Origin: Pseudochrobactrum kiredjianiae
GTDB lineage: Bacteria > Pseudomonadota > Alphaproteobacteria > Rhizobiales > Rhizobiaceae
Reading direction: 5' to 3'
Length of the DNA: 64,000 nt
Assembly (NCBI RefSeq): GCF_030362795.1
Contig: NZ_JAUCBM010000012.1
Coordinates: 1 to 64,000, forward strand
The position numbers and the translations under genes were made by a program. Shown piece by piece: positions 25,942-35,154 of the stretch. Below the pieces are notes generated by a model. That model did not search any database. It was not told where the DNA came from and worked only from the letters and a program-made list of their open reading frames with translations. The stretch's first letter is position 1. The number at the start of each line of letters is the position of its first letter.

Positions 25942-25968
25942 CTCCGGTGAAGAGCAGTTTCACCGGAG
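25942..25968 (+). terminator. Terminator after the quinone oxidoreductase gene
   Basis: A perfect stem CTCCGGTGAA / TTCACCGGAG with a 7-nt loop, followed by GCGGTTTTGTTTTTC. Flanking AAAACC and GGTTTT can extend the stem. Confidence 0.85.
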
Positions 25969-26067
25969 GCGGTTTTGTTTTTCTTCTAAAAATTGTTCAT
26001 AGAATTGTTATAAATTACATTTCGTCTTCCCTATTTTTTTTACTGTGGCATAAGGTGGGCGGAAGCA

Positions 26068-27627
26068 ATGTCTCGGGGAAACATGACAGAACCTTCCGCA
26101 TCATCTCTACAATTGCTGGATGTACAGCGCCTGACAAAGCAGTTTGGCGCGCTGAAAGCCTGCGATCAGATTGATCTGACCATTGAGCGCGGTGAAATTC
26201 ACGCGCTGTTGGGAGAGAATGGTGCTGGAAAATCCACGCTTGTCAAAATGCTGTTCGGCTCATTACAGCCGCTTGAAGGCGAGATTTTCTGGAAAGCTCG
26301 CAAGGTTCGTATGACCAGTCCGGCCTTTGCCCGTAAGCTCGGCATTGGCATGGTGTTCCAGCATTTCTCATTATTTGACAGTCTCACGGCTGCGGAGAAT
26401 ATCGCGCTATCGCTGGATGCTGGCCTGTCACTCGCAGAGGTTGCCAAAAAAGCATCAAAAATCGGTGAGACCTATGGTCTTCCGGTTGATACAGATGCCT
26501 TGGTCGGTGATCTGTCGGTTGGTGAGCGTCAGCGGATTGAGATTATCCGATGCCTGTTGCAGGAGCCTGAACTGATTATTCTGGACGAGCCGACAGCCGT
26601 CCTCACGCCTCAGGAAGCAGATAAGCTGTTTGTTACGCTGAACAGGCTTAAAAGCGAAGGCAAATCCATTCTCTATATCAGCCACCGGCTGGAAGAAGTG
26701 AAGCAGATTTGTGACCGCGCCACTGTGCTGCGTCACGGTAAGGTCGTGTCCCATTGCACACCTTCTCAGGAAACAACCGCATCCCTTGCGCGCATGATGG
26801 TAGGCGAGGATGTTGCCCTTGTTGAGCGCCCGAAGCTGGCTGCTCAGCCGCAAGGTCATGATAATCTGCTCGAGATTAACGGGCTTTCTCAGGCACCGCG
26901 CGGGCCTTTCTCAACGGCATTACGCGATATTTCCCTGTCTGTATGCGCCGGTGAGGTTGTCGGCATTGCCGGTGTCGCCGGTAACGGGCAGAGTGAGTTT
27001 TTTGAAGCCGTCTCCGGTGAAGTGCGTCAGGACAAAGCCGCAGCCATCCGTATTCGCGGGCAGGAGGCCGGTCTTTCCGGCATTACCCGCCGCCGTCTGC
27101 TGGGAGCGGGCTTTGTACCGGAAGAACGTCTCGGACATGGCGCAGTACCGGAACTGCCCCTGACTGATAACCTGTTTTTGTCGCGTTATCGCACCGATGC
27201 CAAGGTCTTTCTTAAAGGCGGCTTTCTGAAAATCATCGCACGTTCAGCACTCTCATCGGCAGCCAAGCGCATTAATACGATGATGGATGTGCGCAAAAAT
27301 GCAGAGAACCCTGTGGCGGGTGCATTATCCGGCGGTAATTTGCAGAAATTCATTATCGGACGGGAACTGGATCGCAATCCGTCAGTGCTGGTTGTCAATC
27401 AGCCGACATGGGGCGTGGATGCCGGTGCTGCGATGCGTATTCGTCAGGCTTTGGTGGATTTGTCACGGCAGGGTTCAGCCGTTCTCGTTATCAGTCAGGA
27501 TCTTGATGAATTGTTTGAAATCTGTGACCGCATCGCTGTGATGCATCATGGGCAACTGTCTGAAGCATTGCCGCGCGATATTGTAACCGCCGAGAAAATC
27601 GGCCTGATGATGGGCGGGGCAATCTGA
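26068..27627 (+). CDS. ABC transporter ATPase, BMP/nucleoside type (two ATPase domains)
   Basis: The 519-aa protein has two fused ABC domains, like sugar and nucleoside (NupA-type) importers. Domain 1 has an intact Walker A (GENGAGKST), signature (LSVGERQRIEI) and Walker B (LIILDEPTAVLT). Domain 2 is degenerate: Walker A is GVAGNGQSE and Walker B is VLVVNQPTWGVD, where Gln replaces the catalytic Glu. Only the first site is likely to hydrolyse ATP, as is usual for this group. The ATG at 26083, after CGGGGA, is an alternative start. It heads a four-gene operon, with the next gene overlapping by one base. Confidence 0.92.
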   Translation: MSRGNMTEPSASSLQLLDVQRLTKQFGALKACDQIDLTIERGEIHALLGENGAGKSTLVKMLFGSLQPLEGEIFWKARKVRMTSPAFARKLGIGMVFQHFSLFDSLTAAENIALSLDAGLSLAEVAKKASKIGETYGLPVDTDALVGDLSVGERQRIEIIRCLLQEPELIILDEPTAVLTPQEADKLFVTLNRLKSEGKSILYISHRLEEVKQICDRATVLRHGKVVSHCTPSQETTASLARMMVGEDVALVERPKLAAQPQGHDNLLEINGLSQAPRGPFSTALRDISLSVCAGEVVGIAGVAGNGQSEFFEAVSGEVRQDKAAAIRIRGQEAGLSGITRRRLLGAGFVPEERLGHGAVPELPLTDNLFLSRYRTDAKVFLKGGFLKIIARSALSSAAKRINTMMDVRKNAENPVAGALSGGNLQKFIIGRELDRNPSVLVVNQPTWGVDAGAAMRIRQALVDLSRQGSAVLVISQDLDELFEICDRIAVMHHGQLSEALPRDIVTAEKIGLMMGGAI

Positions 27628-28718
27628 TGCGTATTGAACTGATTAAAAGACCGCAACCCTCCCGTTGGTTTAGTGCTCTTTCACCACTGATCGCCTTGGC
27701 GCTTGCAATGATTTGCGGCGCCATTTTGTTTGCGCTGATGGGTAAAGATCCTTTTGCGGCATTGCATGCATTCTTTATTGAGCCGCTACTGGATATCTGG
27801 TCGATCCACGAATTGCTGGTGAAGGCCGCGCCGCTGATCCTGATCGCAGTCGGTTTGTCGGTTTGTTATTTGTCGAATAACTGGAATATCGGTGCCGAAG
27901 GTCAGCTGACCATGGGCGCGATTGCCGGTTCGATGATGCCGATTGTGTTTCCTGATGTGCAGGGGTGGTATGTTCTGCCGCTTATGCTGCTGATGGGGAT
28001 GGCTGGTGGTGCGCTTTATGCGGCTATTCCGGCACTGCTCAAAGTACGTTTTAACGCCAATACAATTTTGACCAGCCTGATGTTGGTCTATGTGGCGCAG
28101 TTCTTTCTGGACTGGCTGGTGCGCGGCCCGTGGCGCAATCCTGCGGGGATGAATTTCCCTGAAAGCCGACAGTTTCATGATTATGCCATTCTGCCGGAAA
28201 TTTGGTCTGCATCAGGTCGCGCGCATTGGGGCTTTGTATTTGCCATTATTGCGGCTTTTGCTCTGTGGTTCATGTTGCGCAACACACTCCAAGGATTTCA
28301 GATTAAAGTTGTCGGACAAAGCCCGCGTGCTGCCCGTTTTGCCGGTTTCAGTGCCGGTAAGATCACGTTTTTTGCCTTTCTGCTCTCCGGCGCATTGGCA
28401 GGGCTGGCCGGTATCAGCGAAGTTTCCGGCGCCATCGGCCAGCTGCGCACAACCATCACGCCGGGCTACGGCTTTACAGCAATTATTATTGCATTTCTTG
28501 GCCGCCTTAATCCGCTTGGCATTATTGCTGCGGGTCTTGTTCTGGCGCTTTCCTATCTTGGTGGTGAGGCCGCTCAGCTTTCTATCGGTATCTCCGAGAA
28601 AGCAGCGCGGGTGTTTCAGGGTATGATCCTGTTCTTTGTTCTCGCCTGCGACAGTTTCATTCATTATCGCATTCGTTTTGTCAGCCGCAGTCAGCATGAT
28701 CTGCGCGGGGAGGCCTGA
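27627..28718 (+). CDS. ABC transporter permease, BMP/nucleoside type (first permease)
   Basis: The 363-aa inner-membrane protein has about ten hydrophobic segments and matches the branched-chain/ribose-type permease family (BPD_transp_2), NupB-like. The conserved cytoplasmic coupling region is visible as KVVGQSPRAARFAGF (about residue 230), followed by the GALAGLAGISEVSGAIGQL helix. It overlaps the ATPase gene by one base (TGATG) and is four bases from the next permease gene, so expression is tightly coupled. Confidence 0.92.
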   Translation: MRIELIKRPQPSRWFSALSPLIALALAMICGAILFALMGKDPFAALHAFFIEPLLDIWSIHELLVKAAPLILIAVGLSVCYLSNNWNIGAEGQLTMGAIAGSMMPIVFPDVQGWYVLPLMLLMGMAGGALYAAIPALLKVRFNANTILTSLMLVYVAQFFLDWLVRGPWRNPAGMNFPESRQFHDYAILPEIWSASGRAHWGFVFAIIAAFALWFMLRNTLQGFQIKVVGQSPRAARFAGFSAGKITFFAFLLSGALAGLAGISEVSGAIGQLRTTITPGYGFTAIIIAFLGRLNPLGIIAAGLVLALSYLGGEAAQLSIGISEKAARVFQGMILFFVLACDSFIHYRIRFVSRSQHDLRGEA

Positions 28719-28721
28719 GCC

Positions 28722-29642
28722 ATGGATATGACACAGGCTATTCTGCTGACCATTGCCACTGCGGCAACACCTCTGCTGATTGCAGCGCTTGGAGAACTGG
28801 TTGCAGAGCGCTCCGGCGTTCTCAATCTCGGTGTTGAAGGCATGATGGTCATGGGCGCTGTCACCGGCTTTGCCATTGCCTATACAACCGGCAATGCATG
28901 GCTTGGCATGTTCGCTGCAATTCTTGCAGGGGCAGCGCTGGCTTTGCTGTTTGCATTCCTGACGCTGACATTGGTTGCCAATCAGGTGGCGACCGGACTG
29001 GCGCTGACTATTCTTGGTCTTGGCGCATCGGCGGTGATCGGTGAGAGCTTTGTTGGCTTGCCTGGTGTCAAACTGCCGTCGCTGAATATTCCTTATCTCA
29101 GTGATCTGCCGCTGATCGGTAAACTACTGTTCGGACAAGACGTGATTTTCTATATCGCAATGGTGCTGGTTATCAGTGTCAGCTGGTTCCTGTTCCGCAC
29201 AAGGGCAGGGCTTCAACTGCGCTCCATCGGCGATAATCATAGCTCTGCCCATGCGCTTGGCATTAATGTCGTGCGCACGCGTTATCTGGCCGTGGTATTT
29301 GGTGGTGCCTGTGCCGGTCTTGCCGGTGCACAGCTGTCGCTTGTTTACGTGCCGCAATGGGTTGAGAATATGAGTGCAGGGCGCGGCTGGATTGCGCTGG
29401 CTCTGGTGGTGTTCGCCTCGTGGCGGCCATGGCGTGTGTTGATTGGGGCCTATTTGTTTGGCGCGGTCACCATTGGCCAGCTGCATGCACAGGCCTTTGG
29501 TATCGGCCTGCCGTCACAATTTATGTCGGCACTGCCTTATCTGGCGACAATTGTGGTTCTGGTTGTTATTTCCCGCAACCGCCGCCTCACCATGATGAAT
29601 ACGCCGGCTTCACTCGGCAAATCTTTTGTACCGGATCGCTGA
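28722..29642 (+). CDS. ABC transporter permease, BMP/nucleoside type (second permease)
   Basis: The 306-aa inner-membrane partner of the previous permease (NupC-like). It opens with [21 protein letters not shown]-like sequence ([24 protein letters not shown]), typical of this subfamily, and has the coupling loop [18 protein letters not shown] (about 168-185). Together the two permeases form a heterodimeric channel for the substrate delivered by the lipobox-free binding protein encoded next. Confidence 0.92.
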   Translation: MDMTQAILLTIATAATPLLIAALGELVAERSGVLNLGVEGMMVMGAVTGFAIAYTTGNAWLGMFAAILAGAALALLFAFLTLTLVANQVATGLALTILGLGASAVIGESFVGLPGVKLPSLNIPYLSDLPLIGKLLFGQDVIFYIAMVLVISVSWFLFRTRAGLQLRSIGDNHSSAHALGINVVRTRYLAVVFGGACAGLAGAQLSLVYVPQWVENMSAGRGWIALALVVFASWRPWRVLIGAYLFGAVTIGQLHAQAFGIGLPSQFMSALPYLATIVVLVVISRNRRLTMMNTPASLGKSFVPDR

Positions 29643-29699
29643 CACAAATTTTGCGATCCCCTTATACCGGCATCGGACGTTAACAGGAGAACGGGCACC

Positions 29700-30767
29700 A
29701 TGAAAAAAGCGCTTACGATCCTTGCTACAGCAGCAAGTATCACAATGGCGGGCAGCGCCTTTGCACAAGAGCCGCTCAAAGTCGGATTTATCTATATCGG
29801 ACCTCCGGGCGATTTCGGCTGGACTTACCAGCATGATGAAGCCCGTAAGGCGATGGAAAAAGAGTTTGGCGATAAGATCACCACCACTTATCTTGAAAGC
29901 GTGCCGGAAGGTGCCGATGCCGAGCGTTCGATTGAACGTCTTGCCCGCGCCGGTAATAAGCTGATTTTCACAACGTCTTTCGGCTATATGGATCCGACAA
30001 TCAAAGTGGCGAAGAAATATCCGGACGTGAAATTTGAGCACGCAACCGGCTATAAAACTGCTGAAAATGTTTCCGCCTATAATGCGCGCTTCTATGAAGG
30101 CCGTTATGTGCAGGGACAGATCGCTGCGAAGATTTCCAAAAATGGTACAGCCGGTTTCATCGGTTCTGTTCCGGTGCCGGAAGTTGTTCAGGCAATCAAC
30201 TCATTCATGCTCGGCGCACAGTCGGTTAATCCGGATTTCAAGATCAAAGTGATCTGGGCGAATGCATGGTTTGATCCGGGTCGTGAAGCCGATGCGGCTA
30301 AGGCGCTGATCGATCAAGGCGTTGATGTTCTGGCGCAGCACACCAACTCCACTGCACCTGTACAGGTTGCAGCAGAGCGCGGGATCAAGGCATTTGGTCA
30401 GGCTTCGGATATGATCAAGTTTGGCCCTGAAACTCAGCTGACAGCTACAGTTTATAACTGGTCGCCTTATTATATCGAGCGCACCAAGGCTGTTCTGGAT
30501 GGCACATGGAAAGAGAAAAACTCATTTGACGGTATGAATACCGGTCTGGTGACAATGGCACCAATGACCAACATGCCTGACGATGTGAAAGCCATGGCCG
30601 AAGAAACCATCAAGAAGCTCGCTTCCGGCGAACTGAAGCCGTTTACCGGCCCGCTGAAAAAGCAGGATGGTTCTGAATGGCTCAAGGAAGGTGAAACTGC
30701 GGATGATGCAACCATCATCGGCATGAACTTCTACGTTCAGGGCATTGACGATCAATTGCCGCAATAA
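29700..30767 (+). CDS. BMP-family substrate-binding protein of ABC transporter
   Basis: Periplasmic binding protein of 355 aa with a standard signal peptide (cut after GSAFAQ) and no lipobox. The BMP/PnrA fold is evident: KVGFIYIGPPGDFGWTYQHDEAR at the N-terminus, TTSFGYMDP, ATGYK, GFIGSVPVPEVVQAINSFMLGAQSVNP, WANAWFDPGREADAAKALIDQGVDVLAQHTNS. BMP proteins bind purine nucleosides or related compounds; the ligand here is inferred only by family. It is the last gene of the operon and is followed by a strong terminator. Confidence 0.93.
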   Translation: MKKALTILATAASITMAGSAFAQEPLKVGFIYIGPPGDFGWTYQHDEARKAMEKEFGDKITTTYLESVPEGADAERSIERLARAGNKLIFTTSFGYMDPTIKVAKKYPDVKFEHATGYKTAENVSAYNARFYEGRYVQGQIAAKISKNGTAGFIGSVPVPEVVQAINSFMLGAQSVNPDFKIKVIWANAWFDPGREADAAKALIDQGVDVLAQHTNSTAPVQVAAERGIKAFGQASDMIKFGPETQLTATVYNWSPYYIERTKAVLDGTWKEKNSFDGMNTGLVTMAPMTNMPDDVKAMAEETIKKLASGELKPFTGPLKKQDGSEWLKEGETADDATIIGMNFYVQGIDDQLPQ

Positions 30768-30789
30768 GCAGTTTGTCGAAGTGATAAAG

Positions 30790-30815
30790 AAAAGGCTCCG
30801 CATGCGGAGCCTTTT
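30790..30815. terminator. Bidirectional terminator, palindrome copy A
   Basis: The palindrome GGCTCCGCATGCGGAGCC, flanked by AAAA and TTTT, lies between the convergent BMP gene and the DUF1203 gene. The same 22-bp core recurs at 31398-31419 on the other side of the DUF1203 gene. Confidence 0.9.
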
Positions 30816-30817
30816 CT

Positions 30818-31282
30818 TTATACTCTGTCGATACGGCCGGAGTAACAGCCACGTGCAGCATTATGAGCGTGAATATAGACTGCGCTCTCATTGCTGAAGA
30901 GGCGTTCAATCGCGCCTTCGACTTCTGTGCCCTGCACAACCTCTGCACCGATAATCGTGCCTTTTTCATTGTAGGCACGTAGCGACAGCAATCTGGAGCG
31001 CATAACGGACGGCACTTCATTGATCCGGTCATAGACCTCTGAGGCATGCTCATGCACATAAATTGCATGCGTTGCATAATAAGGAGATTCAACCGGCTGA
31101 CAGACGTGATTGAGCAGCAGCAGGCTGTCACCAATTGCGACCTCACGCATGCCGATACGGTCAGGATAGTTTACATCATCAGCAATCACGCGAATTGCAC
31201 GATGCTTTGCCAGTTCATGATCGGGCTGGCCGAACAGATGACGGAACGGTTCTGGTGAAAGTCCGGTAATGCGAAAATCCAT
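30818..31282 (-). CDS. DUF1203 family protein
   Basis: The ATG at 31282 follows AGGAG by 8 bases and gives a 154-aa protein with the DUF1203 pattern from its first residues (MDFRITGLSPEPFRHLFG, later GDSLLLLNHVCQPVESPYYATHAIYV and a C-terminal YIHAHNAARGCYSGRID). The function is unknown. A longer in-frame start at 31327 lacks a ribosome site. Two identical terminator palindromes flank it, so it is an isolated transcription unit. Confidence 0.85.
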   Translation of the reverse strand: MDFRITGLSPEPFRHLFGQPDHELAKHRAIRVIADDVNYPDRIGMREVAIGDSLLLLNHVCQPVESPYYATHAIYVHEHASEVYDRINEVPSVMRSRLLSLRAYNEKGTIIGAEVVQGTEVEGAIERLFSNESAVYIHAHNAARGCYSGRIDRV

Positions 31283-31397
31283 TGATAGTCTCCTGTAAAT
31301 TACAGGAGCACTAAAACGCACGAGCACATCTGAAACACTGCAATTCTGATTTTCAAACTAATTTCAGATGAATAATCGCGAGCTACTTCAATAAAAA

Positions 31398-31419
31398 AAG
31401 GCTCCGCATGCGGAGCCTT
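31398..31419 (-). terminator. bfr terminator, palindrome copy B
   Basis: Same palindromic core as copy A (30790-30815). The A7 run on the left gives a U-run on the minus-strand bfr transcript. Confidence 0.85.
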
Positions 31420-31440
31420 AAATCATAGATAGAAGTGCTG

Positions 31441-31926
31441 TTATTCCGCAGCGTCGGCAGGTGCGGCATTGAGCATGCCATAACGCTCTTCACCAATCTT
31501 ACCGAGAAGTTCAAGCTGGGTTTCGAGGAAGTCGATGTGACCTTCCTCATCTTTCAGCAATTCATCAAAAAGCTGGCGGCTTACATAGTCACCGGCTTCA
31601 TCGCAAATTTCACGGGATTTCTTATAGGATGCACGGGCATCATATTCACCGGCCAGATCAGCTTCCAGAACTTCCTTTACTGTCTGGCCAATACGCAGCG
31701 GTGCAACAGTCTGCAGGTTCGGGTGACCTTCAAGGAAGATAATGCGGTCAATGATGCGATCTGCATGCTGCATTTCTTCGATGGATTCTTCGCGTTCTTT
31801 TTTCGCCAGACGAGTAAAGCCCCAGTCAGACAGAAGGCGGTAGTGCAGCCAATATTGGTTTACAGCACCGAGTTCGAGGAAAAGTGCCTCATTAAGCCGC
31901 TCGATGACCTTTTTGTCGCCCTTCAT
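31441..31926 (-). CDS. bfr: Bacterioferritin
   Basis: Haem-containing ferritin that stores iron in 24-subunit shells. I chose the ATG at 31926 because it gives the standard [12 protein letters not shown] start and has GGGAG 8 bases upstream. The 161-aa protein retains the ferroxidase ligands (E18, E51, H54 in EEMQHAD; E94; E127 and H130 in DEEGH) and the haem-ligand methionine M52. Its start lies inside the end of bfd (35-bp overlap), so translation is coupled. The terminator at 31398 ends the operon. Confidence 0.96.
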   Translation of the reverse strand: MKGDKKVIERLNEALFLELGAVNQYWLHYRLLSDWGFTRLAKKEREESIEEMQHADRIIDRIIFLEGHPNLQTVAPLRIGQTVKEVLEADLAGEYDARASYKKSREICDEAGDYVSRQLFDELLKDEEGHIDFLETQLELLGKIGEERYGMLNAAPADAAE

Positions 31927-32203
31927 TCCATTTACTCCCGAATTGTTCACGTAACGCCCGAACGCGATCAATATAGACAATGAATTCAGAATCATTGTGC
32001 TCGCGCCGAAGATGATATTCTTCGGTGACTCTTATGATCGTTTCAACGACATTTGGGAAGCAGCCGCAGCAACGCCCACGCTTTTTCATGGCATGGTAGA
32101 CCTTGGCAGGAACAATTAATTGCCAGCAATCTTCATCCAGCATCTGAATAATAGTATTTTCGATTTCTTTGGCAGTAATAATATTGCAATGGCAGACTAA
32201 CAT
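31892..32203 (-). CDS. bfd: Bacterioferritin-associated ferredoxin
   Basis: Small [2Fe-2S] protein that reduces the bacterioferritin core so stored iron can leave. The ligand cysteines are C4 and C6 (MLVCHC) and C45/C46/C48 (RCCGC). The product is 103 aa, about 35-40 longer than the enterobacterial form. The charged C-terminal tail overlaps the bfr start, so it may be partly a by-product of the overlap. An Irr-type box lies about 290 bp upstream, ahead of a small in-line reading frame. Confidence 0.92.
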   Translation of the reverse strand: MLVCHCNIITAKEIENTIIQMLDEDCWQLIVPAKVYHAMKKRGRCCGCFPNVVETIIRVTEEYHLRREHNDSEFIVYIDRVRALREQFGSKWNEGRQKGHRAA

Positions 32204-32361
32204 TCTGCACCATGCATGTTTGAAACGGCTAAAAATCCGTAATTTACGATAAATTTATTTGAATTAGATGCGATGGAACTGAAAATCATATTATGATTTT
32301 CTGCTAAATCGCCTATTGTGATCGCATTCTTGGACACAATCGAAAAATTATACTGATTCAT
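32197..32361 (-). CDS. Candidate 54-residue small protein at the head of the bfd-bfr operon
   Basis: A strong ribosome site (TTGGAGGAATA) stands immediately before the ATG at 32361. The frame runs 54 codons and ends in a TAG that overlaps the bfd start (ATGTTAG). The predicted peptide (MNQYNFSIVSKNAITIGDLA... ending NMHGAEC) has no recognisable domain or signal. The arrangement suggests translational coupling or a leader peptide that sets bfd-bfr expression. It is supported by the ribosome site and overlap, not by homology. Confidence 0.45.
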   Translation of the reverse strand: MNQYNFSIVSKNAITIGDLAENHNMIFSSIASNSNKFIVNYGFLAVSNMHGAEC

Positions 32362-32488
32362 TATTCCTCCAAATGGATGGGTCAAGGCCAAACATTTAAA
32401 GTTGCACTGTAACTGGTTGATTTTCTAATGCTTCATGCTCAGAAAATTGTCAAACACTGCAGATTAAAACAGTTCTAAAAATCAACTA

Positions 32489-32505
32489 TTTAGAATGATT
32501 TTAAA
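32489..32505. promoter_or_regulatory. Irr-type iron control element upstream of bfd-bfr
   Basis: TTTAGAA-TGA-TTTTAAA matches the alphaproteobacterial Irr element (TTTAGAA-N3-TTCTAAA) at 13 of 14 defined positions. A partial second site (TTCTAAAAATCA) lies at about 32473. Irr is known to repress iron-storage genes such as bfr when iron is scarce; direct binding here is inferred. Confidence 0.7.
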
Positions 32506-32635
32506 CTTGAGTTAAATATCCATATTAATTGAGCTATTCATCGTGAAGGTGCTTCTAAAAGCAATGATAATGGTAAGATAATACCTGTGCGGCATGTTGC
32601 CGCATATCGTTCTATGGAGTGATTTCAACAGGTTT

Positions 32636-32672
32636 TTATAAAAAAGCAGCGCGTCTTGTGGGACGCGCTGCC
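32636..32672 (-). terminator. Terminator of the haem receptor gene
   Basis: GCAGCGCGTC / GACGCGCTGC, a perfect 10-bp stem with a 6-nt loop. The minus-strand transcript continues into TTTTTTATAAAAA. Confidence 0.88.
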
Positions 32673-32694
32673 GGATTTTTGAAGTTATACGAAC

Positions 32695-34722
32695 TTAGAA
32701 CTGGAACTGTGTTGCAACAACAAAGGTCCGTCCTTGACCAGAGCCATAAGTACTCAGGGCAGGAGTGTATTTCTCGTCGAACAGGTTGGTCACTTTGAAG
32801 GACAGATCAACATTTTCATTGAATTTATAGGTCGCGAAAATGTCGACGAGATCATAGGATGGGGATTTGTATGTTCCTGCATAATCTACACCCTGACCTG
32901 ATGAGACGTGCTGGTACAGGATGCCGGTTTCAAGTTTGCGATCCAGAAAACGTGCGCCTGCTGACAGTGAAACAATATCTTCCGGCAGATACTGACCGGA
33001 ACCGAGACCTGCCTGCTGTGCCGGAAGATCTGATTTGCTGTGTGTGTAGCCAATGCCGCCATAGGCAAAACCTGCATCATAGCGAGCGTCAACTTCAAAG
33101 CCACGGACTTCAGATGTACCTTCAACATTCACGAACTGGTTCTGCGTAAATGCTGCGGTGATATAATCCTCAACGCGCATAGTGAAGTAATTCGCCTTAA
33201 TACGGAGTTTATCTTCCGCATTCAGAATGCCATCCTGTGCAATGTTCAGGCCGAATTCCCAGCCTCGCTGCTTTTCAGGCACGAGATTTGGATTGCCCTT
33301 CATACGTCCGCCACCGGCATGAGCAATACCGCCGAGCAGTGTTTCCTGCAGGGTAGGTGCGCGCATGGAGTGGGCGTAGGTAACATAAGGCTGGAGCCAG
33401 TCAGTTACATTATACGCAACAGTCACTTTCGGATTGAGGCGACCGTCACTGTTTTTTACGTTGTCGGCATCATTTTCGAGGTTGTAATAATCATAACGCA
33501 CGCCGGTCAGTACCTGCAGGTTGTTATAAGCCCACTCAACTTCGGTAAAGACAGCACTACGGTCAGATGTTGAGTCAATCGGATTCACACCGACATTCAC
33601 GCCGCCTGTATTATCATGATTATATTCAGCGCCGTATTTCCAGTCGATATATAGATCATTTACAGAGAAACGCGATGTATTGGATACACTGAGGCCAACA
33701 GATTCAGTTTTGATCTCGCGTCCAACAAACGAACCGTTACCATCTGTATAGCTGAGTTTTGTGCTGTTAAAGTAAGTATTTACAGCGAGATCGACCAGAT
33801 CGTTTTCGGTAGGATTATATTTATAATTAGCAGTAAAGGTGCGGTTCTGCATAAGCAGATCATAAACAGTGGCGCCGCCGGAATAACCTGGCTGCCATGT
33901 GCCGTATTTATTGTTATAAATCACGCCGCCAAGTGTCAGCTTATGATCTTCAGCAAAGCCGAATTCAGTCTTGAACAGGCCTGACGTCAGTTCCTGACCG
34001 GTCTTTTCAACGATATCGCCATAGCCATTTTTATAATCATTGGAGTCGCGGCGGCTGAGAGCTGCAACGATACCGATTTCATTGATACGTGCAGCACCGG
34101 CGAGCATTTCAGAGAAGCCGACGCCATTGCTGCCCCATGATACACGGCCGAGAACACCTTTGTCCTTACCGTCCATAATGACGTCATCGACGCCAAGTGT
34201 TTTGAAATTCACGCTACCGGCAAGACCGCTGCCGCCTTCGGTCGTAATCGCACCACGCGTAATATCAACCGAAGACAACAGGTTGGGGTCGATATAGCTG
34301 TAACCCTGTGCATCATGCGCAGTGGTACGGAAGTTTTGCGGCGCACCGTCAATCATCATATTGACGCGGCCGGAACCTTCAAAACCACGAATATTGACAG
34401 CTACGCCTGGATTGGAGCCGTTGATCGAGGTGAATACACCCGGTGTGGAACGCAAAACGGTATCCAGCTTTTCGCGGCCGTTCAGTTTGATTTCCGTTTT
34501 GGAAATGGTGCTGACAGGAGCAGGGCGCGAGGTAATTTCCTGCGGGTTAACCGACTTGATATTGATTGTATTGAGCTGCACTTCACCGGCTGCATTTTCA
34601 GTTGCCGGTTTGGTTGTCTGAGCTTGCTGAGCCTGTGCTGCGCCTGCCATCACGATGAGGCTGATTGCTGTGCTGCCAAGGCCGATTTTGAGAAATCTGG
34701 AAAGATTAGAAGACTGCTGCAT
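32695..34722 (-). CDS. TonB-dependent haem/haemoglobin receptor (BhuA/HutA type)
   Basis: Outer-membrane receptor of 675 aa: signal peptide to about residue 31, plug (about 55-180: GREKLDTVLRSTPGVFTSINGSNPGVAVNIRGFEGSGRVNMMIDG) and 22-stranded barrel ending in Phe (VATQFQF). The haem-receptor motifs are present, FRAP-like YAHSMRAPTLQETL and NPNLVPEKQRGWEFG, with a His-containing segment between them. It lacks the STN domain, unlike the receptor at 9120. It is divergent from hmuS, with the haem ABC importer downstream of hmuS, so it supplies haem to that system. Confidence 0.92.
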   Translation of the reverse strand: MQQSSNLSRFLKIGLGSTAISLIVMAGAAQAQQAQTTKPATENAAGEVQLNTINIKSVNPQEITSRPAPVSTISKTEIKLNGREKLDTVLRSTPGVFTSINGSNPGVAVNIRGFEGSGRVNMMIDGAPQNFRTTAHDAQGYSYIDPNLLSSVDITRGAITTEGGSGLAGSVNFKTLGVDDVIMDGKDKGVLGRVSWGSNGVGFSEMLAGAARINEIGIVAALSRRDSNDYKNGYGDIVEKTGQELTSGLFKTEFGFAEDHKLTLGGVIYNNKYGTWQPGYSGGATVYDLLMQNRTFTANYKYNPTENDLVDLAVNTYFNSTKLSYTDGNGSFVGREIKTESVGLSVSNTSRFSVNDLYIDWKYGAEYNHDNTGGVNVGVNPIDSTSDRSAVFTEVEWAYNNLQVLTGVRYDYYNLENDADNVKNSDGRLNPKVTVAYNVTDWLQPYVTYAHSMRAPTLQETLLGGIAHAGGGRMKGNPNLVPEKQRGWEFGLNIAQDGILNAEDKLRIKANYFTMRVEDYITAAFTQNQFVNVEGTSEVRGFEVDARYDAGFAYGGIGYTHSKSDLPAQQAGLGSGQYLPEDIVSLSAGARFLDRKLETGILYQHVSSGQGVDYAGTYKSPSYDLVDIFATYKFNENVDLSFKVTNLFDEKYTPALSTYGSGQGRTFVVATQFQF

Positions 34723-35154
34723 TTATCATCTCCGCATCGTTGCCGCAGGGCAAGCAAGCATTAAAATTTGCACTCTGAAACCACGCTCAAGTCTCCGGAC
34801 GATAGAACGCAGCAATAATCAACATGATTTCTATGCCGATATGCGCGTTCCAGATCAGGTTTCTGCTGGCTCAACTCTGGTCGATGCGGTCATCAGAGCA
34901 ATTCTGTTTTCCACACAACATTATGGACATTCACGATTTTTTTAATATGACATCGCGTGTCCACTATTGCTTCCAATAATTAATATGATATTTTGTGTCA
35001 AGAAAGCTTCCTGAAAATAAACAGGAGGTTGCTTCGATGCAACACCCGCCGCAAGGCACCGATAAGCTGATTTGACGGCCATGGGGGCTGGTCAGATTTG
35101 ACCATAGCACTAATAGATCGCACCCAAAGGCGCGGTCGGTATAGGCATATAATA
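34723..35154. other. 432-bp divergent region between haem receptor and hmuS
   Basis: No gene found; I searched both strands for a hemP/hmuP-type small activator and saw none. Two candidate operators lie here: TGGTCA-GATT-TGACCA (35089-35104) upstream of hmuS, and GACA-TCGCG-TGTC (34949-34961) on the receptor side. No Irr-type box is visible. Confidence 0.55.
35089..35104. promoter_or_regulatory. Palindrome upstream of hmuS (candidate operator)
   Basis: TGGTCA-GATT-TGACCA, perfect 6-bp arms with a 4-bp centre, 51 bp before the hmuS start. Its position suits an iron-responsive repressor site; the regulator is unknown. Confidence 0.35.

Larger units (their letters stand above)
32362..32694. other. 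333-bp intergenic region, bfd promoter region and haem-receptor terminator
   Basis: It contains the Irr-type box (32489-32505) and the receptor terminator (32636-32672). The remainder is AT-rich and holds no gene. Confidence 0.7.

Noticed and set aside
25983-26067. Possible riboswitch ahead of the BMP/nucleoside transporter operon
   Set aside because: The leader after the terminator is under 90 bases, AT-rich, and shows no purine-type or other known aptamer pattern.
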